From NCBI RefSeq assembly GCF_011745365.1, contig NW_024468911.1, positions 1 through 64,000 of the forward strand: a stretch of DNA of 64,000 nucleotides, written 5' to 3'. Below are positions 51,679 to 60,703 of the stretch, one piece after another. The first letter of the stretch is position 1. Each line of letters starts with the position of its first letter. The DNA is from Cryphonectria parasitica EP155 (Eukaryota > Ascomycota > Sordariomycetes > Diaporthales > Cryphonectriaceae). The translations under genes and the position numbers were made by a program. The notes below the pieces were generated by a model. It ran no database searches and was not told the origin of the DNA. It saw only the letters and a list, made by a program, of their open reading frames with translations.

Positions 51679-52158
51679 TGTTATAACTCATTCAACATAC
51701 AGATCACGAAAACAGATTACAGGCAAACAGAGACCAGATATCATAACTCAACATCAGACAACCCACAAGGATTACATAATCCAGGGTTAGGATTACAGGC
51801 CAACTAATCAGACAATAGAGCGATCACTAGTAATCACCAGCGCTCAGTGATCAGTAATGATCCGGAATGATCAGTGGTGATCTAGGATGATCACCAGCAA
51901 GCAAGGAACTGAAGAACCAGGTATATGAAGGTTCACATTTCTTACTGCTAGATAGATTTCCTTCAGATAGTTCTTCAGTTGTCAATCTAAGTATTCAGTC
52001 TCATACACTGAGTAGCCCCAAAGGCAGTGAACACTTGCATCGCTCATCAGAACTTGTACGGTTCCGTATTCAAGGACTTGACACTTTGACACCGCTCTTG
52101 TTAGCATAAACCCCTTCGTGTACTTAGGAATCTTCGGATTGCTGCAGTGCTCATTACA
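51679..52158 (+). repeat. Gypsy LTR 4 (3' LTR of unit 3)
   Basis: 480 bp, preceded by GGAGGAAGATGA (51667-51678), a polypurine-tract candidate. It is nearly identical to LTR 3 and slightly GC-richer. The telomere-like motif here reads CCAGGGTTAGGATT. Confidence 0.9.
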
Positions 52159-52199
52159 TTATAGCAGAACAGAATCATTATCTGCTATATTGCTCTATA

Positions 52200-52800
52200 G
52201 ATTCTAATTAATAAAACTAATAAATATTAATATGCAGCGCTCAAGCTATATTTCCAAGATCTTAGAGCAGCTTAAAAATCTTGCTAAGGCTTGTAAGAAA
52301 GCTCAGGAAAGCTTTAATTATGCAAGATAAATATATATCAAGTAGTATAATAAATGCTATACTAATAAAAGATTCTTTCTTAGCAATTATATTCTTATTT
52401 TAACTAAGCATTTATACTAAAAAAGCATTAATAATAAACTAGCAAATAAATATCTTAGCTCTTTTCAAGTATTAAAGATTGTAAAAATGTATAGATTAGC
52501 ATATAAGCTTGAATTGCTAGCGAAATATAAGATTTATAATATCTTTTCAATTATAGCTCTGAAGAACTTTAATAAATAAGATGGAGAAGAGCTTGAGGCG
52601 CATTCTGATATCAATCTCGAGAAAGAAGCATATTGGAAGATAGAAGCTATTCTAGCATACTAAAAGCTATCTAGGAACTGCTAATTCCTCATATATTAAA
52701 AGAAATATAGCAGTAATAAGAATTTATAGGAATTATAAGTATTTATTAATAATGAACTATTAATCAAAGAATATAAAGCATGATTAAAGCAGTAATAATA
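52200..52800 (+). pseudogene. Integrase C-terminus and chromodomain of a second Gypsy family
   Basis: Frame with 'MQRSSYISKILEQLKNLAKA', 'KINNKLANKYLSSFQVLKIV'-like integrase C-terminal sequence, then a chromodomain-like block ('EAYWKIEAILAYQK', later 'LQVFINNELLIKEYKA'). It differs from the chromodomain at 50725-50870. No LTR of its own seen. Heavily AT-mutated. Confidence 0.65.
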
Positions 52801-52929
52801 CAGCACAGAAGCTACTTAGTCTTTGATTGAAAAACTAAAAACTCTTATATAGCTTATTTATCTAAAGAGTTAGCAATGCCCCTACATTATAGCAATCAGT
52901 GCTAGTTATTTCTCATGCTATAAAAGCAT

Positions 52930-53400
52930 ATTTACTCACTCAGAGTTTTTAAAGAAGTTACTCTTCCTCTTCAAGAGCTGCTTCAGAAAGCTTGCAAGCT
53001 GCTTCAGCTAGCATCTCCAGAGCGCTAATACTGCATTAAAGCAGCAATATCAACTTCCTGCTTATAATAGAAGCAGAAGATGCGCTGATTACTAGTACAG
53101 AAGCAGCGCTTACAGAGCATACTAGCTGAAGAACATTCTGTAAATTCTTATTAATTAGCTTCTAATTAAAGAAGCAAGCATTGTTCAGAGCTAAATCCGC
53201 TTTATAAGAAAGCTATAATAGCTTATAAGCAGTGCAAAAGATAAGAAAGAGCAGAAGTAATACTACTTACAAGCTAGCAGAAGTGATTGCTGCAAGCATA
53301 CTGAAAACAATAAGCATTAAAGCTTATAATAAATCAATATAAGAATTTGTAAAGCAAGGAAACTAATATATCTAATTAATTCTAATATTAAATTTTAAGC
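52930..53400 (+). pseudogene. Unassigned coding relic
   Basis: One plus frame stays coherent if TAA/TAG are taken as former Gln codons and TGA as Trp: helical and Cys-containing, with 'ELNPLYKKAIIAYKQCKR' near 53190. No family recognised. It may be part of the same retroelement scrap or of another repeat. Confidence 0.35.
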
Positions 53401-53519
53401 TTCTGAATGCAGCGATGCATACATTTCTAGCACCAGCTAACAGAAAGATATACTGCATCCGATCTCTCGGAAACCTTCTTCCTCTTAATAGCTTAGCAAT
53501 ATTAGCGCAGCGCTGTATA

Positions 53520-53910
53520 TACGATATATATGAGTATTCACAGAGGCTGTAGAAGTGATAGAAGGCGGAGCCTTCGGAGCAGGAGTCTTGGAAGACTTAA
53601 GGGGGGGCGAGAGAAAGGGCGAGAGCGAGGGAGAAGCTTTCTTGCGCTTCTTGCTGGCGGGGGCCTTGCAGCTATCATGCTAACTGCTGCAGCAGCTACG
53701 AGAGGAAGAGGATGCAGAAGCAGCGGGAGCGCCTGAGAGCAGAGAGTAGCGAGGAGGGAGCACTGCATTAACAGCGCTGAAGAAAGCATTGCTAGCTTCC
53801 AAAGCCTCAGAGACAGTCTAACTCTTAGAGATCTCAGAGGCTAGCGCAGCCTTCCCAGATACGTTAATAGTAATAAAAGAAAATATCTGCAATAAATTAG
53901 CTTTTATACA
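53520..53910 (-). pseudogene. GC-rich Lys/Pro/Ser-rich coding relic
   Basis: A small island much richer in G and C than its surroundings. The minus frame reads an Ala/Ser-rich stretch then 'KAPASKKRKKASPSLSPFLS' and 'LKSSKTPAPKAPPSITSTAS' (about 53660-53530). The basic-proline composition suggests a disordered nucleic-acid-binding tail, as in gag-like or accessory retroelement proteins. Other frames in the island are Arg- or Leu-rich and look like shadows. Confidence 0.4.
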
Positions 53911-54690
53911 ATACTTTAGAGGATAAGGATATATATACTGTACTATTGCTGCTATTATTATTGTTATTGCTGCTGCTGCTGCTATAATAGCTGAGAAAAG
54001 GGAAAAACAGAAAGAGAGAAGAGTTTAAGCGCAAGAGCGAAATAAGGAATAACAATACCCTACTAGCGCATATACCTCAAGCAACCCTATTATCTGGCTC
54101 TAAAAGCTATTCCGAGATTACAGTAGCATAAACAACTATACTAAGCTGTACAGTCTTCGTAATTATGCTGCATCTGCACTGCGCTAGCGCTGAAGCAATC
54201 TTCACAACATCACATAACTTACTAGCAGAGAGAAACTTAGCTCTCTAAAGCAAGACATTCCAATAATAAGAATCAGCTAATAAGAGAATTATTGATAAAT
54301 ATGAAGAGATCTGTAAGTCTATGCGAGAGCAGCTTAAGCGCATAGTTTCTGAAAACAGGAATCTGGAAGAGGAAGGATTCTGTCAGAGCTTGTATGCATA
54401 CAAAGGAAATAAATAGCCCTTACAACCTCTGGTAGCAATTCAGAGCTGCTGCAAGAGCTTCGCTCTGAAGTAGCGCTCTTGTACGATACTGCATAGCTAT
54501 CAGACTATTATTATCCTATCTAGTTCAAGCTAATTGTATACATAAGAGAAAGAGGAATAACAGATTCAGCAGCGAAAAGAGAAGGAGGGAGATAGGTTCA
54601 GTAGTCCCTTTGAATGGAAGCGTTAATAGAGCAGCTTGGGAGCAGCTCACACCCCTTCACCTCACTTGTGTGCTCTTTTTACCCTGACAT
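53911..54690. other. Mixed relic region with a CTG/TTA triplet tract
   Basis: A short TTATTGCTGCTGCTGCTGCT tract lies near 53960-53990. A plus-strand coiled-coil-like frame ('DKYEEICKSMREQLKRIVSE', about 54295-54360) is visible but not assignable. Sequence up to 54690 ends in a TACCCTGACA phrase just before the inverted Gypsy starts. Confidence 0.35.
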
Positions 54691-56039
54691 GATTCGAGAA
54701 TCCTTATCTTATTATATTTCAATGTTTTGCAAGAGAATGCTAGTAAAGAGCTCTTCCAGCCCTATTTTATAAACAAGATGTTCAATCTATGTTATTTCCT
54801 TATTCTATCCAATGCTGAAGGGAAATCTTCCTTTTCAGACTTTCGTAAAGCTGTTGGGTTCGTTATTCACAAAAGATTCTAGCAGATTGCTGAATTGTTT
54901 GCTCTAGCTTAACTCTTCTGTTGCTTGAGAAGCGTTTTCAGTATCGTTTCAGTATTCATACCAATAACCAAGAGGATACTATCTCTTATTCATATCCCTG
55001 ATTATAATGCTTAGCATAGATGATGAGGAATGATGAAGAGTATTATTGCTAAATTCTTTCTTTAATGCTTAAATGCTCTATTCAGTAATATTGAAGCAGT
55101 TCGAGTTGTTGCTGCTCGTTATTGCGCTAAGCATATATATTCGCTCTGCTATTGCTATCTGCCTGTAGCGCCTAGATTTCTAAGAGAATTATTCTAAGCT
55201 TTCCTTATTTGAAAGATGTATTAAGCAGTTATTATTATAGCAGAATATCCAGCTGAAACTTCTATAATTAATAGAGTCTAATACTTGCTCCGAGAAGATA
55301 TTTTTGCTTAGTTGATTAGATTTCTATTGCTAAGTAATATTCATTTAGCATTCTTTCTGAATTAGTTGCTATTTATTCTTTTGGAATTGATAGCAGTTGC
55401 ATACAATATATCCTTGTTTGTTACAATTATAGTAAGTAATACTATTCCTCTTGCTATACTGCTTATTAGCTGCATTAAGTTTTATGAAGCTAGCATGCAT
55501 AGTACTGCTCTGAGCTATACTGCCTTATTAACTGCTATTTTTGTATTAGAATTTTTTGTTTATATTAGCTGAAAACTTTTAAGTTTAGCTTTCTCCTTTC
55601 TTAGATCTCTCTATTTATTATTTGTACAAATGATTATTAATACGGATTGCTTGATTGGAAAATGTTGCAAAGTTCTCTAGCTAATTCTGCTTAGAGATTT
55701 CATTCTTAATATCATTCTTGAATTCCTTATAATAGTGCTTTATAAGGTTCTTATCTTCCTATAGAAGTTGTATTAAGAGTTGCTTAAATCTAATTATATA
55801 AACTGAAGCTAATTTGGTTTATTTAAGGTTCAAGAGCTGCTAAGCTATAATGCATTCTTTATTAAAATTGCTGAAGATTTCCTTGAGAGCTTTCTCAAAG
55901 CTTGCAAAGAAGTTAAACCTATTCTTGATACTCTGAATACATGCATCAGAATTATTCTGATACTTCAAGTAGTTATGCAGAGAAGATTCATACTAGATAA
56001 AAGCATTCTTTTCAAGATAAGTTCCTGCAAGAATAGTTT
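54691..56039 (-). pseudogene. Inverted Gypsy gag/protease fragment
   Basis: Reverse complement of the gag-protease part of the Gypsy units (compare 54694-54760 with 46740-46820). The apparent plus frame 55366-55572 is the mirror of the gag CCHC region. It runs into the element at 56040. Confidence 0.8.
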
Positions 56040-56394
56040 TGTCAGGTGGAAAGGTTGCAAAGGCAATGTGGCGAGGTCTTTTCTCTCTTTCAGGAGCATA
56101 CAACCAGAATAATATTGAGGCCTAAGGAGCTAAGTTCTGCTCAGCAGTGCTGACGTAGCTAGAAAGCCGCTTTATAGCTGCATATTGCTTAGTCATCCGT
56201 AATCCAGCTGGCTTAGCTGGCTCTGAGCCTTGCTGGCACAATCGGCCCTGACAGATTGTTCTCTCTTATCAGGCTTTATCCTCAAGGCCTTTGAGGCTTC
56301 CGAGCTTTTGTTGCTTCCAGGCTTCCGTTGCTCCCAAGCTTCCGTTGCTTCCAGGCTTTCGCTGCTTCCTAGCTGCTCCTATGCCTTCTCAATG

Positions 56395-56785
56395 CTTCAG
56401 GCTCTTAAGATCTCTCAGTGCTTCAGGCTTCTCAAAGCTTCTCAAGATCCCTCAGTGCCTCAGGTTTCTCAAAGCCTCTCAAGATCTCTTAGTGCCTCAG
56501 GCTTCTCAAGGCTTCTCAAGATCTCTCAGTGCCTCAGGCTTTTAGGCTACTCAAGGTCTCTCAAGGTCTCTCAGTGCCTCAGGCCTCTCAAGGCCTCTCA
56601 AGATCTCTCAGTGCCTCAGGCCTCTCAAAGCTTCTTAAGATCTCTCAGTGCCTCAGGCTTCTAAGCCACTCAAGGTCTCTCAGTGCCTCAGGCTTCTCAA
56701 AGCCTCTCAGAGTCTCAGGCTTCTCAAAGCTTCTCAAGATCTCTCAGTGCCTCAGGCCTCTCAAGGCTTCTCAATCATCTCCCTT
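56395..56785. repeat. 37-bp minisatellite, about ten units
   Basis: CAGTGCCTCAGG recurs at 56416, 56453, 56490, 56527, 56572, 56609, 56646, 56681 and 56746 (with a variant at 56708), mostly 37 bases apart. Leu/Ser-rich open frames across it (56230-56855) are repeats, not genes. Confidence 0.9.
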
Positions 56786-57190
56786 CTTCTCTTCTAGCTT
56801 TATCCCTGAAGCTTGTGAAAAAAAAAATCTCTTTTTAATCACATTCCAAACATAAGTCTTCCGAATACAATATCCGTACTATATATGCTGCTCAGTTGCT
56901 ACTTTCTTAGCATTTTATCTAAGCATTCTTCAGAACTTAAAGCTGTTTAATATAGATTGCAAGCTTTTCATTAGAAACTTAGTTTGCAGCTAAGAAGCTT
57001 AGTATTCAGAATAGCATCTTTATAGCTATAATGAATAATTATAGCTTTTCATTTTAAGAGTTGCTTTCTAGCAATTCTAAAATTATTACTATACTTTGCT
57101 TTATTGCTAAGTATAAAAGAGTAATTAGTTTGCAATCTAATACTTAAGCAACTTCAATTACTAAGTAGATATTCCGCTTCAGCTTTGCAT

Positions 57191-57505
57191 TCTTACTCGA
57201 ATAGCAAAAAGCATACTTTCGAAAACAGAAAATATTCAGATCTACTGCTTGCTTACTCTGCTTTTTCGCTTGAATAGCAAAGAATATACTTTCGAAAACA
57301 GAAGATACTCAGATCTACTATTTGCTTACTCTGCTCTCTTGCTCGAATAGCAAAGAATATACTCTCGAAAATAGAAGATACTCAGATCTACTGCTTGCTT
57401 ACTCTGCTCCCTTGCTCGAATAGCAAAAGATATACTCTTGAAAACAGAAAATATTTAGATCTGCTGCTTGCTTACTCTACTCTCTTACTCAAATAGCAAA
57501 GAGCA
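57191..57505. repeat. 73-bp tandem repeat, about five units
   Basis: AATAGCAAA starts at 57200, 57273, 57346, 57419 and 57492, exactly 73 bases apart. Units share AATATACTCTCGAAAA and CAGATCTACTGCTTGC. Confidence 0.88.
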
Positions 57506-57514
57506 TACTTTATT

Positions 57515-57780
57515 CTAGCTTAGCAACTCGAATGCTCTGAATCTTTTCTAAATGCTTCTTATATACTGCTTGCATACTGCTTGCTTGCTATTTGCTTTAG
57601 CTTAGCAACTCGAATACTCTGAATCTCTTCTGAATACTTTTTATATGCTGCTTGCATACTGCTTGCTTGCTATTTGCTCTAGCTTAGCAACTCGAATACT
57701 TTGAATCTCTTCTGAATACTTCTTGCATACTGCTTGCATACTGCTTGCTCAATACTGCTTGCTCGCTATATTCAAGGCTC
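57515..57780. repeat. 82-bp tandem repeat, about three units
   Basis: GCAACTCG at 57523, 57605 and 57687, each 82 bases apart, with nested CATACTGCTTG repeats inside. Confidence 0.85.
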
Positions 57781-58161
57781 AAAAGCTCGAAAATTGAAAG
57801 CTTGAAGGTTAAAAGCTTGAAGATTCGAAAAGGATAGTAGTCTGATCGTTTGCTCTGCTTCTGCTCAGTATTAGCGCTGCTCCTAGGGAAAAAAAAAGAT
57901 AGAAAGCCTTGCCGGATTGCCTCCTTTAAAAGAGCTAGGCTTCAAACTATCAGGTAGAAAGGTTGCAAAAGCAATGTAGCAAGGTCTTTTCTCTCTTTCA
58001 GGGGTATACAATCAGAATAACATTGAGGCTTAAGGAGCTAAGTTCTGCTCAGCAGTGCTGATATAGCTAGAAAGCCGCTTTATAGCCGCATATTGCTTAG
58101 TCATCCGTAATCCAGCTGGCTTAGCTGGCTCTGAGCCTTGCTGGCACAATCGGCCCTGACA

Positions 58162-58320
58162 CTAAAGTTCTTCAATACGCTAAGTAAGAAAGCGAATCTA
58201 ATTAATTAGATTCTTCTATATAAATTAATATAAGAACGAGAAAGGGATTTCTGAAACTATTGTATTCTGTATTATTCAAGAGAATAATACTAAATTATTC
58301 TTAAACAAGAGTTATTAAAA
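58162..58320 (-). pseudogene. Inverted Gypsy leader and gag start
   Basis: Reverse complement of the sequence right after the Gypsy 5' LTR (compare 39622-39770). It continues the inverted Gypsy of 54691-56039 on the far side of the non-autonomous element. Confidence 0.75.
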
Positions 58321-58778
58321 TATAATAAATATACTATAATATCCGAAAATCTAAAGTATACAAAAGGTTTATGCTAATAAGAGCAGTATTAAAGTAGAAT
58401 TTATTAAATACAGAATATAACTGTAATTTGTATAAGTGCTTGATTATTCGTTTTTGAAGCTATTTAAATGTATAATAAATGAATACTTAGATTGATAACT
58501 AAAGAGCTATATTCTGATAATCTATCTAGTGATAATGAATGTATTCTTATATATCCAGCTCTTCAGTATGGGTTGACAGAGTCGATATCGATTCCTTCGA
58601 CTGGTTAACAGAGTTGATATCAACTTCTTCAACTGTGCAACCATTATAACCCTAACCCTGGTTATGTATCCTTTCCGTGGGCTAGTGTTGAATCTCTGGC
58701 GCCGAAGGGTCCGTTCTGGACGTCCTTGGTGCTGTGCCGCTTCCTTGTCGTGACCTGCATGCTGGATGAGTCATAACA
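58321..58778 (-). repeat. Gypsy LTR 5, inverted
   Basis: 458 bp on the minus strand, ending GATGAGTCATAACA at 58778. It is less mutated than LTRs 1, 2 and 4 in its 5' half and carries ATAACCCTAACCCTGG at 58645-58660. It interrupts the pogo transposase at 58779. Confidence 0.88.
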
Positions 58779-59235
58779 CTTCTCTAGCTCTCAAGTATCT
58801 TTCTGAATCTCCAGAATCCTCTGAACAAAATGCTTAAGCTCTGAGTAGCTTGGTACAAGCCCTAAGCTTTCCTGAACAAGAATCTATTCATCTAACTTCT
58901 TTTTCTGAGGAAAGAAGAGCTTTTGCTAATGTTAATGAACTGTTTGATGCGATTCTCTTCCTGCTAGGCGATAAAGAAGAGTAGTCCTCGGGATTCCGTA
59001 TTCGCATGCAGCTCGTTTCTGAGATCAGCCTTTTTTAACAGCCTCGATGGCCTGGGCTATTTCAAACTCGGTATATAACTTCATTATTGTCGTATGAAGG
59101 CCCTGTAAAAAGGTGAAGTTATTCGGATAAGAATTGGTTAAGAAAAGGTTATAAAAGTAAAGGTGGTGAAAATGGCGGTGTGGCTGGCCAGGGGTGTCCA
59201 CAAGGGGGGGGTGTTCACAAGGGGGTGCTTCGACT
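58779..59235 (-). mobile_element. Pogo/Fot1-like DNA transposon, 5' part
   Basis: The transposase relic begins at ATG 59084 on the minus strand: 'MKLYTEFEIAQAIEAVKKG', then 'SQKRAACEYGIPRTTLLYRL', a psq-type helix-turn-helix, followed by a Tc5-type second helix-turn-helix region ('ILVQESLGLVPSYSELKHFV'). A few RIP stops. Upstream, 59235-59185 holds a terminal-inverted-repeat-like sequence starting AGTCGAAGCACCCCCTTGTG next to a TA dinucleotide, as expected for this superfamily. The catalytic DDE part and other end are missing, cut off by LTR 5. Confidence 0.75.
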
Positions 59236-59422
59236 TATTGCAGGAGGATAACGAGGCTGTGAAGTGCTAGCAAACTAGCGTAATAAGCTCCTCAGAGGAG
59301 AGCATGCAGTTGTACTCCGTGATTGTGATGCACTTCATACAGACGAGGTGCTGCACAACTAGAGGAGAGTCGCGCTTAGTAGCCTCCAGATGAGCGCCTT
59401 TTGTCTTACGGGTAGGAGGCAT
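59236..59422 (-). pseudogene. Cys-containing ORF relic interrupted by the pogo element
   Basis: From ATG 59422: 'MPPTRKTKGAHLEATKRD', then a Cys-rich part ('CMKCITITEYNCMLSSEEL', then C-stop-H) with one TAG that may be a former Gln. The frame runs into the pogo end at 59236. Lys/Arg start plus Cys pairs recall the antisense ORF of the Gypsy element, but similarity is too short to claim. Sequence 59423-59613 upstream is unmutated-looking and without a recognised motif. Confidence 0.45.
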
Positions 59423-59613
59423 CGTATCGGCGGCGAGTTGCGTGGTGATACAATAACAATTGATGGAGAGAGAGATGGACAGAAGGCAGGGACCGTGAAG
59501 GGTGTGCCTGATGATTAGACTGATGGTATCAAGACTAATTCTTGCTGAGTGCAGGAACAGAATTGAGAAGGCGATACGCTGGCTATGTAAGAGAGAGTGG
59601 CATGTGATCTGCT

Positions 59614-59644
59614 AGCGCTCCGAAGGCGCCTTGGCGGGAGCGCT
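59614..59644. repeat. Palindromic GC-rich sequence
   Basis: AGCGCTCC near the left edge pairs with GGAGCGCT at the right edge, around an AAGGCGCCTT core. It lies exactly at the junction with the following LTR scrap and could be an element end or hairpin. Confidence 0.6.
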
Positions 59645-59649
59645 ACTCC

Positions 59650-59875
59650 TGATAGTATTCTTATATATTCAGCTCTTCAGTATGGCTTATCTGGCTTACT
59701 GATGATTCAGATAATTCAGCTTACTTGGCTTACTAATGATCCAAATAATCCATCCCTGTTATAATTCTAACTCTTGATTATGTAATTCTGGTTGATTAGC
59801 TATTATGATGTCTTAATGCTTAGTTCTTGTTGCTGGAGCCTGTTTCGTAATCTGCAAGCTGGGCGGGTTATAACA
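59650..59875 (-). repeat. Inverted Gypsy LTR fragment
   Basis: Carries the LTR 5' half on the minus strand, ending in GGGTTATAACA at 59875. It is diverged from LTR 5 and includes CTTACTGATGATTCAG repeats. Confidence 0.7.
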
Positions 59876-59886
59876 ATACACTTGAA

Positions 59887-60030
59887 TAGCTTCAAAGACG
59901 AATGATTAGTACTTGTACAGATTACTTAGTGATATTTCCGTATTCAGTGGATTCTATTTCAATACCGCTCTTGTTAGCATAAACCCTTTGTATACTTCAG
60001 ATCTCCGGATTTTGCAGTGCGCTCATTACA
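59887..60030 (+). repeat. Gypsy LTR 3' end fragment, forward
   Basis: Matches the final ~140 bases of the LTR (ACTTGTACAG...GCGCTCATTACA). With 59650-59875 it leaves two oppositely oriented LTR halves facing outward. Confidence 0.75.
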
Positions 60031-60140
60031 AGTTTGCAGAAAAGAAAACGATCCGCTATCCCCTGCATTTGCTAGCGCCGAAAATTCTCTCATTCAAAAA
60101 AACTGTCCTCTATCTTGAGGACACTTTGACTTTAGGATAA
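60031..60140. repeat. Partial TLH-segment terminal repeat
   Basis: Matches the last ~110 bases of the 320-bp unit (AAAACGATCCGCTATCCCCT through GACTTTAGGATA), directly after an LTR end. Confidence 0.85.
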
Positions 60141-60302
60141 GCGCTCTTAATTCAGCTGGTCTAAGAAGCGCATGGGCCACTGTGTGTGAGTCGGCTAAGT
60201 GAGTTGTGTAAGCTGGTATAGGAATCAGCAGCTCGCTTTTGCTAACTACGAACGCCATGGTTGTGTGAGTACGGGCTCCCTCAAGACTTTCATATGTTAA
60301 GA
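60141..60302. other. Spacer with no recognised feature
   Basis: About 160 bases of balanced composition between two terminal-repeat scraps. Confidence 0.5.
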
Positions 60303-60511
60303 TGATGAGAACTTGAAATTTAGAAATAATAGAGTTTCAAGGGAAGCAACCAGACTTCAAATTGAGATGAGACAGAAAGCTTAAAAATTGAGTTGAGAAC
60401 AGTTTACAGAAAAAAAAAATTATCCTCTTATCCCTGTTTTTGCTAGCGCCAAAAAATTTCTTATCCAAAAAAACTGTTCTCTACCTTGAGGACACTTTGA
60501 CTTTAGGATAG
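60303..60511. repeat. Partial TLH-segment terminal repeat, second stray copy
   Basis: Matches from GATGAGAACTTGAAATTTAG to the TTTAGGATAG end; closest to unit two of copy A (TTATCCCTGTTTTTGCTAGC form). RIP-affected repeats stop here. Confidence 0.85.
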
Positions 60512-60703
60512 GGAGATCTACTTTGATATTTTTACGCAAACGCAGTCTGTTCTTATAAGATTCAGTAATATTGCTTAAATTATACTGTCTCCAGAGCTGG
60601 TATATCTTGAGTCATGCAAGAAATCTTGAATCTGTTCATTTTCACTTTATTATGTAAACGAGATCGACAAGGTTATTTCTCAGTCAGCTCGTCTATCAAA
60701 AAA

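Larger units (their letters stand above)
44603..52158 (+). mobile_element. Gypsy unit 3: full-length chromovirus with two LTRs
   Basis: 480-bp LTRs at 44603-45082 and 51679-52158, with gag-pol between and an antisense ORF before the 3' LTR. Total 7,556 bp. I see no matching 5-bp target duplication (left flank TAGTT, right flank TTATA), so the outer ends may come from recombination rather than a single insertion. A chromodomain at the pol C-terminus places it with chromoviruses. Confidence 0.9.
56040..58161. mobile_element. Non-autonomous element with 214-bp direct terminal repeats
   Basis: 214-bp copies at 56040-56253 and 57948-58161 begin TGTCAGG (second copy TATCAGG) and end CCCTGACA, so each repeat has short inverted ends like an LTR. 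The interior codes for nothing recognisable and is mostly three minisatellites. Flanks AGTTT and CTAAA do not match, so no target duplication is visible; part of the host Gypsy between the flanks is missing. It could be a TRIM-like LTR element or two copies of another repeat bracketing satellite DNA. Confidence 0.65.

Noticed and set aside
44603..52158. Target-site duplication for the full-length Gypsy
   Set aside because: Flanking five bases (TAGTT and TTATA) do not match, even allowing C/T and G/A changes.
56230..56855. Long overlapping plus-strand frames rich in Leu, Ser and Gln
   Set aside because: They simply translate the 37-bp minisatellite in different frames.
57191..57780. Regularly spaced repeats considered as a CRISPR array
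   Set aside because: Units are directly adjacent tandem repeats without unique spacers, in eukaryotic DNA with introns and telomere.
58645..58660. Interstitial telomere scar from chromosome fusion or healing
   Set aside because: The motif lies at a fixed position inside the LTR and recurs in other LTR copies, so it belongs to the element.
1..60511. Telomere-targeted LINE (MoTeR-like) elements, tRNA or rRNA genes
   Set aside because: No LINE-type RT, restriction-like endonuclease domain, tRNA cloverleaf or rRNA sequence was recognised.
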